From assembly GCA_021292165.1 (NCBI GenBank), contig CM037881.1:5434935-5498934 (forward strand): 64,000 bases of DNA, given 5' to 3'. This document shows, one piece after another, positions 21,533-31,582 of the stretch; within the stretch, counting starts at the first letter, position 1; the number at the start of each line of letters is the position of its first letter. Under the pieces are notes generated by a model. It was not told where the DNA came from. It saw only the letters and a list, made by a program, of their open reading frames with translations, and searched no databases. The position numbers and the translations under genes were made by a program. This DNA comes from Shinisaurus crocodilurus. Its lineage: Eukaryota > Chordata > Lepidosauria > Squamata > Shinisauridae.

Positions 21533-22206
21533 GGGAAAAAATTATATCCTGCTCTTCCACCGAAAAATAAAACACTCAAGGAAGCTCACAGCATATAAAG
21601 CAATTAATCATGCAATAAAAACAAACAAAACCCACGCACACGAGACAGTGCAGCAGAAAAGCAAAATACATTGAGAAGAACATCCAGACTCATTAACTGC
21701 CCGTCCAATCAACACTGTCTTGACTAGACATTGGGAAGTTTAAAGAGTAAGGGGTCTAAATGGAACTCCTGTGGAAGGGATGCCCACAGCTGGGGCACAG
21801 CCACGGAGAAGGTCGTCTCGGTCGCCTCCCACCCGTCTTGCATCAGGCACCAGGGGAACACAGAGGGGAAAAATTATATCCTGCTCTTCCACCGAAAAAT
21901 AAAACACTCAAGGAAGCTCTCCATCAGATCTTAGGCTGTGAGAAAGACAGTACAAAGGGATGTGGCCTTTCAGGTACCCTGGACCCAAGCCACGTAAGGC
22001 TTTGCAGGTCATTACCTCCACTTTGAACTTCAGCCAGAAACATATTGGTAACCACTGGCTGCTTGTTCTAACATGAGTGTAATAAGCTGCCATGCTCCAA
22101 TATCCAGGGCCCCGTTAACACTCTTGCTGCCACATTATGGACCAACTGAAGTTTCTGGAGACTCTCCAGAGGCAGCCCCACGTAGAGTGCATTGCATTAG
22201 TCCAAT
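21533..22206 (-). mobile_element. L2/CR1-clade LINE remnant with internal direct repeat
   Basis: The minus-strand frame near 21908-22093 keeps LPICFWLKFKVEVMTCKALR and GLGPGYLKGH, the same domain as the LINE at 3328-3900. A block of about 52 bases (GGAAAAATTATATCCTGCTC and onward) occurs at 21533-21586 and again at 21868-21919, nearly identical. Confidence 0.65.
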
Positions 22207-22230
22207 CTCTTTTTATTATTATTATTATTA

Positions 22231-22290
<60 letters not shown>
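22207..22290. repeat. (TTA)n microsatellite
   Basis: About 27 TTA/TAT units with one TCA interruption. It joins the L2-like remnant to the poly-T end of the inverted L1. Confidence 0.95.
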
Positions 22291-22291
<1 letters not shown>

Positions 22292-22810
22292 GAATTTTTT
22301 TTAAATTGAATTTTCCAAAACAACATTTGGCTTCCGCCTCATTGTCTGACAAACATTACCGATCCTTATCCAATATATAAGTTTCTTCTATTTTCACATA
22401 ATGAATTTCTATCACCTTACCCATGTTTGGTGGACATGTAAAAAAGTGAAAACATATTGGGTACAAATACACACATGGATACAAAAGATTTTAAAAGTGA
22501 ATATTAAACTGAAACCAGAAATGTTTTTATTGGGTATAATGGACTTGCAACTTGAGAAAGACTATGGAACATTATTACAATATATGATGACGGCAGCAAG
22601 AATAATCTATGCTCAAAATGGAAAGAAGCAACTATACCAACTATAGAAGACTGGCTGTTGAAAATGTTGGACTTAGCAGAGATGGCAAAATTGACTTGCT
22701 TAATTAGAGAAATTTTTTTAACTTCATTCAAGAAAGACTGGAAACCTCTGGTGGACTTCTTGGGGAGGAGGGAAAGTGACTTAATAACTTTTGGGTTTGA
22801 TTTCGATGTA
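22291..22810. mobile_element. L1 LINE insertion with 5' inversion
   Basis: 22291-22400 is the L1 3' end on the minus strand: it is the reverse complement of the L1 end at 39190-39320, with poly-T at its left edge. 22401-22810 reads L1 ORF2 C-terminus on the plus strand: HVWWTCKKVKTYWVQI, TAARIIYAQNGKKQ, LDLAEMAKLTCLIRE and KDWKPLVDFLGRRE. Head-to-head orientation of two parts of one LINE is the signature of twin priming. The coding part carries stops and is dead. Confidence 0.75.
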
Positions 22811-23587
22811 ACCACAGTGTTCGTGACCATGGCTAGGTTGCATCTAGACTGCGTACCGGGTGGTCACTAATGTTAGTTGAAATTTTACCCCTCCCAGTCC
22901 CAGAAGCTGAGTGGACTCCGATAAATCTAAACCCAATGGGAACAAACTTAAAATTACAAACAAGACAATATGGAAGTGTTAACCCTCTTTCCAGCCCCTT
23001 CCCCACTATTTCACATGATATACCCCCGCCCCCCCAATCAAATTAAGCAAATTTTGGTTCAGCCCTGCTTTTGTGTCTGTTCAACTGCTGAACAATTTTC
23101 ACTGAGAAAGATAATTGAAACACTATTTTATTTCATTACATTTGCACCTTACTAGCTTTGCCTGCAGCAGTTTTCCTGCTATTGGTGCGCCCCTGTTTCT
23201 TTTGCTAAAAGTAGTATACCACCACAGTGGCAAGTGGTGCTCTTCTCCCTTGTAGGAGGCAGAATGAAAAACTCCAGTTTGTTCAACATGTTGACACAGA
23301 TGAGCCCCAAAACCACATTTTTGGTTTGTTTGTTCTTTTCTGTTCTTTCTTTAAAATGAGAATATTTATTTCAGCAGGAAGATCAGAAGCTATGTCCCCA
23401 AGTCTGATGTGGAACAGAAAATCATGATTCCAGCAGTTGCAGTTGTCCTAAACAGATGGGGGAGGGTGGGTTATGTTTTCGCTTGGATCTATCTGTACAT
23501 TTTTCCAAATTCCAGATCAATATTTTAAGTGTCTCATTTACAGAATAAAACATCTGCTTTCTACAACCATGTGGATGGATCTCTTTT
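22811..23587. other. Intergenic, no recognised feature
   Basis: About 780 bp of mixed-composition sequence between the L1 and a 5S-SINE. I see no conserved frame and no inverted or tandem repeat of note. Confidence 0.5.
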
Positions 23588-23765
23588 GTGCAATTCATAG
23601 GTTACGGAGTCGGAAGGAGCCTACAAGGCCATCGAGTCCAACCCCCTGCTCAATGCAGGAAACTAGAGGAGGGGTCTCCCATCCAAGTAATAACCAGGCC
23701 TGGCCCTGCTTAGCTTTCCACGCTCAGACAAGCTGAGCCAGCATGAGCCACAGTGCTGGCTGAGC
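23588..23765 (-). mobile_element. 5S rRNA-derived SINE with CR1-type tail
   Basis: On the minus strand: GCTCAGCTTGTCTGAGCGTG, GAAAGCTAAGCAGGGCCAGG, TTACTTGGATGGGAGACCCC (5S rRNA-like), then the CR1-type block TTGGACTCGATGGCCTTGTA. Confidence 0.88.
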
Positions 23766-23819
23766 TGGATTAGCTTGTCAAGTATAAATAAGACCAAGAT
23801 GAAAAGAGCTCATAAGTGG

Positions 23820-24340
23820 TCATAGAATCATAGAATACATAGAGTTGGAAGGGGCCTACAAGGCCATTGAGTCCAACCCCCTGCTCAATGCAGGAATCCA
23901 GTCAGTGCATCCCTGACAGATGGATGTCCAGCCGCATCTTGAATGCCTCCAGAGTGGGAGAGCCCACCACCTCCCTAGGTAGTTGGTTCCATTGTCTTAT
24001 TGCTCTAATAGTCGGAAATTTTTCCTGATTTAGGTGGAATCTGGGTTCCTGTAACTTGAGCCCATTATTCCGTGTTCTTCAAACTGGGATGATCGAGAAG
24101 AGATCCTGGCCCTCCTCTGTGTGACAACCCTTCAAGTACTGGAAGAGTGCGATCATATCTCCCCTCAGTCTCCTCTTCTGAAGGCTAAACATGCCCAGTT
24201 CTTTCAGTCTCTCCTCATAGGGCCTTGTGTCCAGTCCCTTTATCAGCTCTGTTGCCCTCCTCTGAACCCTTTCCAGTTTGTCTGCATCCTTCTTAAAGTG
24301 TGGTGCCCAGAACTGGATGCAGTACTCAAGATGGTCTTCT
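23820..24340 (-). mobile_element. CR1-type LINE, 3' fragment
   Basis: Minus-strand frame with [40 protein letters not shown] and [20 protein letters not shown]. Frame-broken in the last third; 3' tail at the low-coordinate end. Confidence 0.9.
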
Positions 24341-24682
24341 GTCTTGTCCTGCCAAATGGTGAGGAAAAGCTTGCCGGACCTCATCAGGGTGAACACTTTT
24401 TGCCAAGTGATGAGGAGGAGAATCTTCCCACTCCTACTTCAGCAGATTTCTGGTCAGATGCAGAAATGTAGTAAGAATTTCCTTACCATATGGCAGAACA
24501 ATACAGATGCCCAGCTTACCTAGTGGTTACAGGCACTGTGTGATAGGTTACCATTTCAGGTTACCAAACAGTCATCTTTATTCTTCCTCTGAAGGAGAAC
24601 CATGTTAGCATTGGGTTGCTGATGCGTTTCTTACTGTGCATAGTTGTTCCATTTGATGTGAAGCTATCCGACTTCTCTAGAG

Positions 24683-24741
24683 CAGTGTTCTCCAACCTTG
24701 GGTCCCCAGATGTTTTTGGCCTACAAGGTTGGAGAACACTG
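24683..24741. mobile_element. Palindromic hAT MITE, internally deleted to 59 bp
   Basis: Intact left end CAGTGTTCTCCAACCTTGGG... through TTTGGCCTACA, then directly AGGTTGGAGAACACTG. The flanks CTCTAGAG and AACTAGCA share CTAG and match at 5 of 8 positions. Confidence 0.85.
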
Positions 24742-24984
24742 AACTAGCACACTGGCTCATTCACAGTAACTCAGGGTTATTAAAAAATAAAAATCTGGGC
24801 GAACATTACGTGAGATCTGAGCCTTCTAGTGCATCCAGAGAACCATTTACTGAGTGGTAACTTATCAATGCAACTACACGGTGAGTTGGTTTTCTAACTC
24901 GCAGGTGATGACCAACTAACCCAGGGTTAGCTTTCTTACCCTGGTGTAGCTTGAGCATCTGCATCATCCCCGTTAAGTGGTGTG

Positions 24985-26520
24985 AAAGACCAACAACCGG
25001 GCCTTTTGCGCAAGTTCGGCACTTAACGGGTTAACCGGCACTGAGATATTGCCCTTCAAAGGGATATCAAGCGATTTAAACCCAACCGCGACCTAAATAT
25101 CACTCGTAACCATGTTTAGATCAAAGAATAGACGTTTTATTGACTGTAGGTTAGTGGAGCGGAACTAATAGACTTTCAGGAATGTTACAACATAAACAAA
25201 ACCAGGTCGTGACCTAGGAAAGCGGAAACCTTCACTCTACAGGCTTAGTGTATTGCAGTAAGTCACCTCGCATCAAAGACTTTACACTTACGGATTTTAC
25301 GTAGCGGTCTGCAATGCATAGCCTGGCTCCGAGCGCGTCCATGCTCAGGGAAGGGAACTACTTGGCCCTAGCTGAGGCTAAGATCTGGAGTTGACAGCTC
25401 GCCCGTGTTCCCTTTTTGGGGCTGGCAGAGGGGTTTTCTACCCCGTACGCCCCCTCCCCGCCCCTGGGTGATCAGGTGGGCTTATGCCTGCCCCCTTTGT
25501 GATCAGGTGAGCTTATTCCTGCCCAGGAAAAGGTGGCACCTTGAGTTTACCGGTGCCCTTTGGGAAATACTTAGCAGCTCTTTGAGACTGCCTTTCACCT
25601 GGGGATGGTCCATGCTTCTTTTGTGGATTTGAGGCAGAGCTCCTATGGAGGGTATGCGGAGGAGTCACACCTGTCTGGCCAGACTTGCCTCTCCTGTCCC
25701 CCGGGTGGGGATTATGCAGAAAGGGGTTGCCAAGGAAAAACTATGTGGGGTTGTCAAGGGGACCCGTGTCAGGGTCCATGTCACTGTGTGTACGTGTTCA
25801 GGCTTTCTCCACAAGTGGTGAGGAGAAATTTGCCACATATACCTGTGAAGGACCGACCGCCGCCGGTCCTTTGTGTGAGTTCAGGAGTTAAAGGGTTAAC
25901 TGGCACCGAGAGAATGCCCTTTAGGCGGGTCTCATGAGAGTTAAACTCAGCCGCAGCAGAATCGTATTGAACCAGAGAGCCGGCTATGTTTCTAACGCCT
26001 TTAATGGAGCAGAACTAATAGACTATCAGGAATTTCACACTGTCAACAGAAGAGTCCATAAAACTCAATGGAACGTATTACTCCAATCCACATACTGTAT
26101 GGTCTGTACAGACAGAGTCCATACAAGGTAGCAGGCTTGCAAAATACAGGGAGGTAATTGACATACAGAGAATGTAACTTACTAGGCTAGCTTAGCTGAT
26201 CGGACAGCGCTCGGGGTTGGTGTAGCTTCGTCTCTGACCGGAGTCAGGGACCTGATCCATATGTTCCTGCACCGTGCTTCCAACAACCCGTTCTTCTCGG
26301 AGGTTCCTTATTTACCCCTCCCTCGCCCCCTCCCCTTCTTTGATGACATGTTGTTGTTGTTGTTATTATGCAAACAGATGGAGACCGGCCAGATGGGCGA
26401 TTAATAAATATAAGAAATAAATAAATGGAGGGAGATGGGTGGGCAGCGGAAAGGAAAATGTGTGTTCAGAAAGTGTGTGGTCAGGCTTTCTCTCCACAAT
26501 ACCTGATGTATGCTAAAATG
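24985..26520 (-). mobile_element. Diverged direct repeat pair, LTR-like
   Basis: Two roughly parallel units start at about 24989 (GAAAGACCAACAACCGGGCC) and about 25851 (GAAGGACCGACCGCCGCCGG). They share ordered blocks such as GGTTAACYGGCACYGAGA, GCAGAACTAATAGACTWTCAGGAAT and TTCAGGCTTTCTC. On the minus strand each carries AATAAA or ATTAAA at an equivalent position (the first near 25133). This fits two diverged LTRs or a tandem LTR. No coding remnant lies between them, and the family is unknown to me. Confidence 0.45.
26380..26430 (+). mobile_element. LINE/SINE 3' tail fragment
   Basis: GGCCAGATGGGCGATTAATAAATATAAGAAATAAATAAA, a tail also seen near 18710 and, in the opposite orientation, near 55540 and 61440. 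It interrupts the second LTR-like unit. Confidence 0.5.
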
Positions 26521-27492
26521 ACCATCATATATTAAGGTCCAAAAGTGTGTTTCAGCTGGTGTTAACATTTCTAGTGCAGCCTAGAATCCAGCTTGAGCTT
26601 CTGGGAAGGAAGGGGAAAAACAGAATCGGTAAAAATATGAACTTTGACTTTTTCAAAAAGCATTCTGGAACTCTGATTTGCATAGAAGCTACACTTCCTG
26701 ATCCTAAAGTGGGGGAATGTGGTATTTACAGTGTTTACTCAGTCAGTCAGGCGATCACTCGTGACCGAGTAAGATTGTCTTCCAAAAAAAAAAGAAAGAA
26801 AGAAAATTTACAAAAAGGAGATTAGGCTGTTTTTTAAATTATAATTATTACTTCACACAGGTAGGGTTGGGTTTTGACTCAAATTAAGCCCTGCCCAGTT
26901 CCTTTGGATGCTAGTTTCTGTGCCCACAAATTCTGCCATAGTTTGAGCTGTGTGCCTTTGAGCAGGGACAGAGTACCTTCCTCTGGAGCAAATTCCCCTT
27001 GAGTACGTACAACTCCTTTGTGAATGCTTATTGGGAAACCCATTGGTTGAATCAAAACTATGGGCCTCTGGTCATGTCCAAAGTGCTCAGAATGATCATC
27101 AACATCAAACAGCAAGATGGGGCAGGACACACACCATGGATGAGACTGCAGACTGTGTTGTGAAGGGAACCCACTTGTTTTTGAAAATGTCTCCTCCCTC
27201 CACCACTCCTTTCAGCTTTAAAGGTAATCTAAACAGGTGCAGGTAGAAGCTACCTGTAGAATGTCCATCTGTTAAGCAGCTGTTAAAGACGGAGGGGAAA
27301 AGGGGGTGACCGGTACAGATCCCACCTCTGGCTTCAAGACTACAGCGCTCATAAGAACAGAATGAGAGTAAAAGGACAGTTTGATGGAGGGAAGTAAGCA
27401 GTAGGATCCTCCAAGAATCTATATTGGGACTGGTGCTATTTAGCTTGTTAATCATGTGGACTTTATTCAGAGTGGTGAAAACCCAGGCAGTG

Positions 27493-27733
27493 TGAGAGCC
27501 AGTGTGGCGTAGTGGTGAGAGTGCTGGACTGGGACTCAGGAGATCTGGGTTCTAGTCCCTGCTCGGCTATGAAGCTCACTGGGTGACTTTGGGCCAGTCA
27601 CTGACTCTCAACCTAACCTACCTCACAGGGTTGTTGTGAGGATAAAATGGAGCGGAGGAGGATTATGTAAGCCGCCTTGGGTTCCTTGCAGGAAAAAAGG
27701 TGGGGTATAAATATAATAAATAAATAAATAAAT
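27493..27733 (+). mobile_element. Sauria-type tRNA SINE
   Basis: Full-length copy from GAGAGCCAGTGTGGCGTAGT to an (AAAT)n tail. Confidence 0.92.
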
Positions 27734-28069
27734 GGCAGAGCTCTGAACAGATCTCTCCAAACTGAGTGAATGGGCAACAGAATGGCAAATGAAATCCAAC
27801 GTAAGTGTAAAGTGATGAATTTTAAGCAAAAAATCTGAACTTCACACATAGACTGAAGCAGTCTGAATTGGTAGTGCCCAGCCTGGAAGAATCTAGGGGG
27901 ATAGCTCGATAAAAGTGTGCGAAAGCAGCAAGAAAGGCATATGCCGTGCTAGGTTTTATATTGATATAATATTGCCAGTATCGCAGTACCCTTATACAAA
28001 TCTATGTTGTGGCCACATTAAGAATACAGCATACAGTTCTGGTTGTCCCTTCACAAAGACTATTGTAGA

Positions 28070-28196
28070 GCAGGGGTGGGCAACTTATGGCCCACCAGAT
28101 GTTATAGCCTACAACTCCCATAATCCCTCACTATTGGTTATGTTGGCTAGAGCTTATGGGAATTGAAGGCCAAAACAGCAGTGGCCACCTTTGTTG
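28070..28196. mobile_element. Older palindromic hAT-type MITE
   Basis: CAGGGGTGGGCAACTTATGG...complementary arm GGCCAAAACAGCAGTGGCCACC, with the CAACTCCCATAATCCCTC core. Confidence 0.55.
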
Positions 28197-28224
28197 TAGA
28201 GGGTGCAAATGTGCGGACAAGGCC

Positions 28225-28448
28225 CACCTCGGGTCCCCAGATGTTGCTGGCCTTACAGCTCCCAGCATACCCAGCCAGCATGGCTAATGGCAAGGGATTC
28301 TGGGAGCTGTAGTCCAGGCTCTCCAACCTTGGGTCCCCAGATGTTGCTGGCCTTACAGCTCCCAGCATACCCAGCCAGCATGGCTAATGGCAAGGGATTC
28401 TGGGAGCCCTAGTCCAGCAACATCTGGGGACCAGAGGTTGGAGAGCCC
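28225..28448. mobile_element. Palindromic hAT-type MITE, partial tandem copy
   Basis: GGGTCCCCAGATGTTGCTGG plus about 70 following bases occurs at 28233 and again at 28330 with near identity. The second copy is followed by the complementary arm CATCTGGGGACC...GGTTGGAGAG. It looks like an MITE whose left arm was duplicated. Confidence 0.6.
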
Positions 28449-28600
28449 AGAGAGTTAATACACAACAAGTGATTTATGGAATTCGTTGCCATAAGATGCG
28501 GCGACGGATACTAACTTAGTTGGCTTTGAAGAAGACTTTGCCATAATTCATAGAATTAAGGTCAACGGCAACCAGCCCTCGGACTGCAGCGAATATCCGG

Positions 28601-28735
28601 CAGTGTTCTCCACCCTTGGTTCCCCAGATGTTTTTTGGCCTACAACTCCCAGCATGCCCCAGCCAGCGTAGCTGGCTGGGGCATGCTGGGAGTTGTAGGC
28701 CAAAAAACCACCTGGGGAACCAAGGGTGGAGAACA
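28601..28735. mobile_element. Palindromic hAT MITE, about 135 bp
   Basis: CAGTGTTCTCCACCCTTGGT... to ...ACCAAGGGTGGAGAACACG. It abuts the left edge of the CpG island. No clear TSD. Confidence 0.88.
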
Positions 28736-28740
28736 CGGGT

Positions 28741-29560
28741 CTAAATGACGTAGGCGTGATTTGCATAACCGCTCCTGATAGGCCCCTGCGGCAGTTCATC
28801 GGCAGGATGCCGACGGGCTTGGGGGCGGGGGGGGGGTGATGGGCGCGCCGACGCTCCAATGAGCGGCACCCGCCTCTGCCCTTCCTCATTGAGCAACTTC
28901 TGCACGTGATTGACGAGGGCGACGGCATCATCATCATCACCCGCTGAGTCGGCCGCGAGGTGTCTGTCACGCGGACGCCCCCCCCCACAGGCCAGGTGGG
29001 GAGGGCGGCGGCGGCGGCGGCGGCGGCTTCCGCTTCTCATTGGGTGGGACCTCCTGGGCGATTCTTCCACCCGATTGGGGGGAAAGGGCCCAGGGGAGCC
29101 AATCGTCGTGGATCAGCGAGAACGCCCCGCCCCTCGCTTGCTGCTTCCGGGACATGGAGGGGGGCCCCGCCTCAGAGGATGAATGTACAGGATGAGGCGC
29201 TTTCTTCCTCTTCTTCCGCCAGCCGGAGCGGAAGCGAGAGTCGCCGCTCGCTCGCTCGCTCGCGCGGCCTGAGTAGCCACGGGGCCCTGCGCGGCTTCCA
29301 GGGACGGCTTCGGGCTGCTCCGCGAGCCAGGGGCGGGATCCGGCGCCGGTGACAGGCGGCAGGCCGTGACGTGACGCGACGCGACGCCGCGCACGAGGCG
29401 GTCAAGCGAGCGCCCCGCTGGGTGGTTTGTCGCGGCCCCAGGTGACGCCCTCGCCCCCTTCCGCCCCCTTCCTCGCTGCGGGCTCCGGAGCCCCACTGCT
29501 TGGGGGCGAGCCTGCCGCCGCCGCCGCTCCCTTCCCGCTCGGCCCCATTGAAGTTGCGCC
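28741..29560 (+). promoter_or_regulatory. M6PR: CpG island: probable M6PR promoter and non-coding exon 1
   Basis: About 800 bp rich in CpG in an otherwise CpG-poor window. Visible sites: octamer ATTTGCAT 28759-28766, CCAAT 28856-28860, E-box CACGTG 28903-28908, a GGC-repeat 29004-29027, ATTGG 29039-29043 and 29074-29078, CCAAT 29099-29103, a GC box near 29127 and an ETS-like CTTCCGG near 29144. M6PR has one base before its ATG in exon 2, so a non-coding first exon is required. A donor such as CCCCAG|GTGACG (29442) would suit. Assignment to M6PR comes from position and strand; exon 1 limits are inferred. Confidence 0.7.
29004..29027. repeat. (GGC)n trinucleotide run
   Basis: Eight GGC/GCG units within the CpG island. 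Confidence 0.9.
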
Positions 29561-29604
29561 ATGACTTCCAGTGAACTCGCCCCAGCCGGCGCCTTTTAAT
29601 GACG

Positions 29605-30437
29605 GGGTTGATGGGGGGGGTCATAGAGTTCATAGAGTTGGTTGATGGGGGGGGTTCATAGAGTTCATAGAGTTGGTTGATGGGGGGCTCATAGAGTTGG
29701 TTGATGGGGGGCTCATAGAGTTGGTTGATGGGGGGGTTCATAGAGTTCATAGATCATAGAGTTGGTTGATGGGGGGGCTCATAGAGTTCATAGAGTTGGT
29801 TGATGGGGGGCTCATAGAGTTCATAGATCATAGAGTTGGTTGATGGGGGGGCTCATAGAGTTCATAGAGTTGGTTGATGGGGGGCTCATAGAGTTCATAG
29901 ATCAAAGAGTTGGTTGATGGGGGGCTCATAGAGTTCATAGAGTTGGTTGATGGGGGGCTCATAGAGTTCATAGAGTTGGTTGATGGGGTTCATAGAGTTG
30001 GTTGATGGGGGGGCTCATAGAGTTCATAGATCATAGAGTTGGTTGATGGGGGGGCTCATAGAGTTGGTTGATGGGGGGCTCATAGAGTTCATAGATCATA
30101 GAGTTGGTTGATGGGGGGCTCATAGAGTTCATAGAGTTGGTTGATGGGGTTCATAGAGTTGGTTGATGGGGGGGCTCATAGAGTTCATAGATCATAGAGT
30201 TGGTTGATGGGGGGGCTCATAGAGTTCATAGAGTTGGTTGATGGGGGGCTCATAGAGTTCATAGATCATAGAGTTGGTTGATGGGGGGCTCATAGAGTTC
30301 ATAGAGTTGGTTGATGGGGTTCATAGAGTTGGTTGATGGGGGGGCTCATAGAGTTCATAGATCATAGAGTTGGTTGATGGGGGGGCTCATAGAGTTCATA
30401 GAGTTGGTTGATGGGGGGCTCATAGAGTTCATAGATC
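29605..30437. repeat. Minisatellite, TCATAGAGTTGGTTGATGGGG units
   Basis: About 830 bp built from variants of CATAGAGTT, CATAGATCATAGAG and TTGGTTGATGGGGGGCT, giving mixed periods of roughly 21 to 40 bases. Higher-order blocks recur (the 29985-30150 pattern is seen again at about 30140-30330). It runs straight into the tail of the minus-strand 5S-SINE at 30438. Confidence 0.95.
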
Positions 30438-30605
30438 ATAAGAGTTGGAAGGGGCCTGCAAGGCCATCGAGTCCAACCCCCTGCTCAGTGCAGGAAACTA
30501 GAGGAGGGGGTCTCCCATCCGAGTGATCACCAGGCCTGACCCTGCTTAGCTTTCCACGCTCAGACAAGCCGAGCCGGCGTGAGCCACAGGCCTGTATCAT
30601 GCAGC
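30438..30605 (-). mobile_element. 5S rRNA-derived SINE with CR1-type tail
   Basis: Minus strand: CTCAGCTTG-type lead GGCTTGTCTGAGCGTGGAAA, GCTAAGCAGGGTCAGGCCTG, GATGGGAGACCCCCTCCTCT, then GTTGGACTCGATGGCCTTGC and CCAACTCTTATGATCTATGA at the low-coordinate end, which continues into the minisatellite. Confidence 0.9.
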
Positions 30606-31284
30606 CAGGCTGCGGTGCGCGGGGGCAGGGCTTCGCACGTGGCAGGTGCAGCTCCGTGGAAGGGCATAGACCCCCCCCTCCTGCATGCGGAAGGCCACGG
30701 GGTGCTCTTCCCCCCCCCTCCCCAGCGAAGGTGGCCATCGGAGACAGTTTGGACGTGGCTGGGTAGCTACTTGTATTCTATTGCGTTGTTATGTGAACGG
30801 GACAGACACGTGAATATAAATAAATAAGGTGCACGTGACTTTACAGAGCTGCCACTTTCTGGAAAGTCAGGGAAATGAAAACTGGTCAGGGAAATTGATC
30901 TGAAGTCAGGGAAATTGTGATTAAAATATATTCAAGCCGTGGATTTTTGACCTGCTGCTGCAAGAGCATGATCTGTTTTTGTGGCAACTGGAATAGAGAA
31001 GTAGCAGAATACAAGTACAACTTAATGATGCCCTTTCCCAGCTCCACCTTTTTCTCAGCTCCACCCCCAGCAGCCAGCCTAATGTGTTTGTTGAGCTCTG
31101 TCCCTGTATGATTTCCAAGATCTGCCTGTAGCATTTGCAAAGCAAGGCTAGTTTAAATGTTTAGCAATATACAAACTTTAAACATCTGTTTTCATCCCTA
31201 CCTGCTAGTACTGCATTTAGCTTACATATAAAGATGAGCATGTTTTTGGGTCATGCTTCTGTATCTAGGGATATAACCACTCAC

Positions 31285-31495
31285 CTTGAGCGGGCGTAGC
31301 GGGCCGAAATCGGCCCCGCTCATGCCCACCCAAAGCGAGTGGGCCTTACCGGGTCCTGGGCCCCGCTTGCCAGTCTGTGCCGAGGCGGCCGCGACGGTCC
31401 CGTCGCGTCACTTCCAGCTGGCCAGAAGTGACGCGATGGGACCCTGCGCCGGCGCGACAGGACCCCGCACTGTGGCTTTTCCATAGAAACCAGGG
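31285..31495. other. CpG-rich block with a 19-bp-stem hairpin
   Basis: GC-rich sequence. The arm 31396-31414 (GGTCCCGTCGCGTCACTTC) pairs with 31425-31443 at 18 of 19 positions around a 10-base loop, and there is a smaller palindrome GGGCCGAAATCGGCCC near 31300. It may be the interior of the surrounding repeat; no gene is evident. Confidence 0.6.
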
Positions 31496-31582
31496 CAACA
31501 GGGCCTTACTTTGACAAATATTTTTGCAGCTGAGACTTGTGTAGTTGTAGAGTGGAACATTTCATTAAGCCTTGCATTAATG

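Noticed and set aside
21154..28740. Search for KLRG1-like C-type lectin exons between A2M-like and M6PR
   Set aside because: No frame with C-type lectin motifs and splice sites was seen; open frames there belong to repeats or are unrecognisable.
28910..29352. Arg/Pro/Ala-rich frames in the CpG island on both strands
   Set aside because: Typical chance frames in GC-rich promoter DNA. No similarity and no initiator context that would fit M6PR, whose ATG is in exon 2.
29172..29750. 192-residue minus-strand frame with NQLYEPPI repeats
   Set aside because: It is a translation of the minisatellite fused to the CpG island. Repeat units keep the frame open by chance and no splice or homology support exists.
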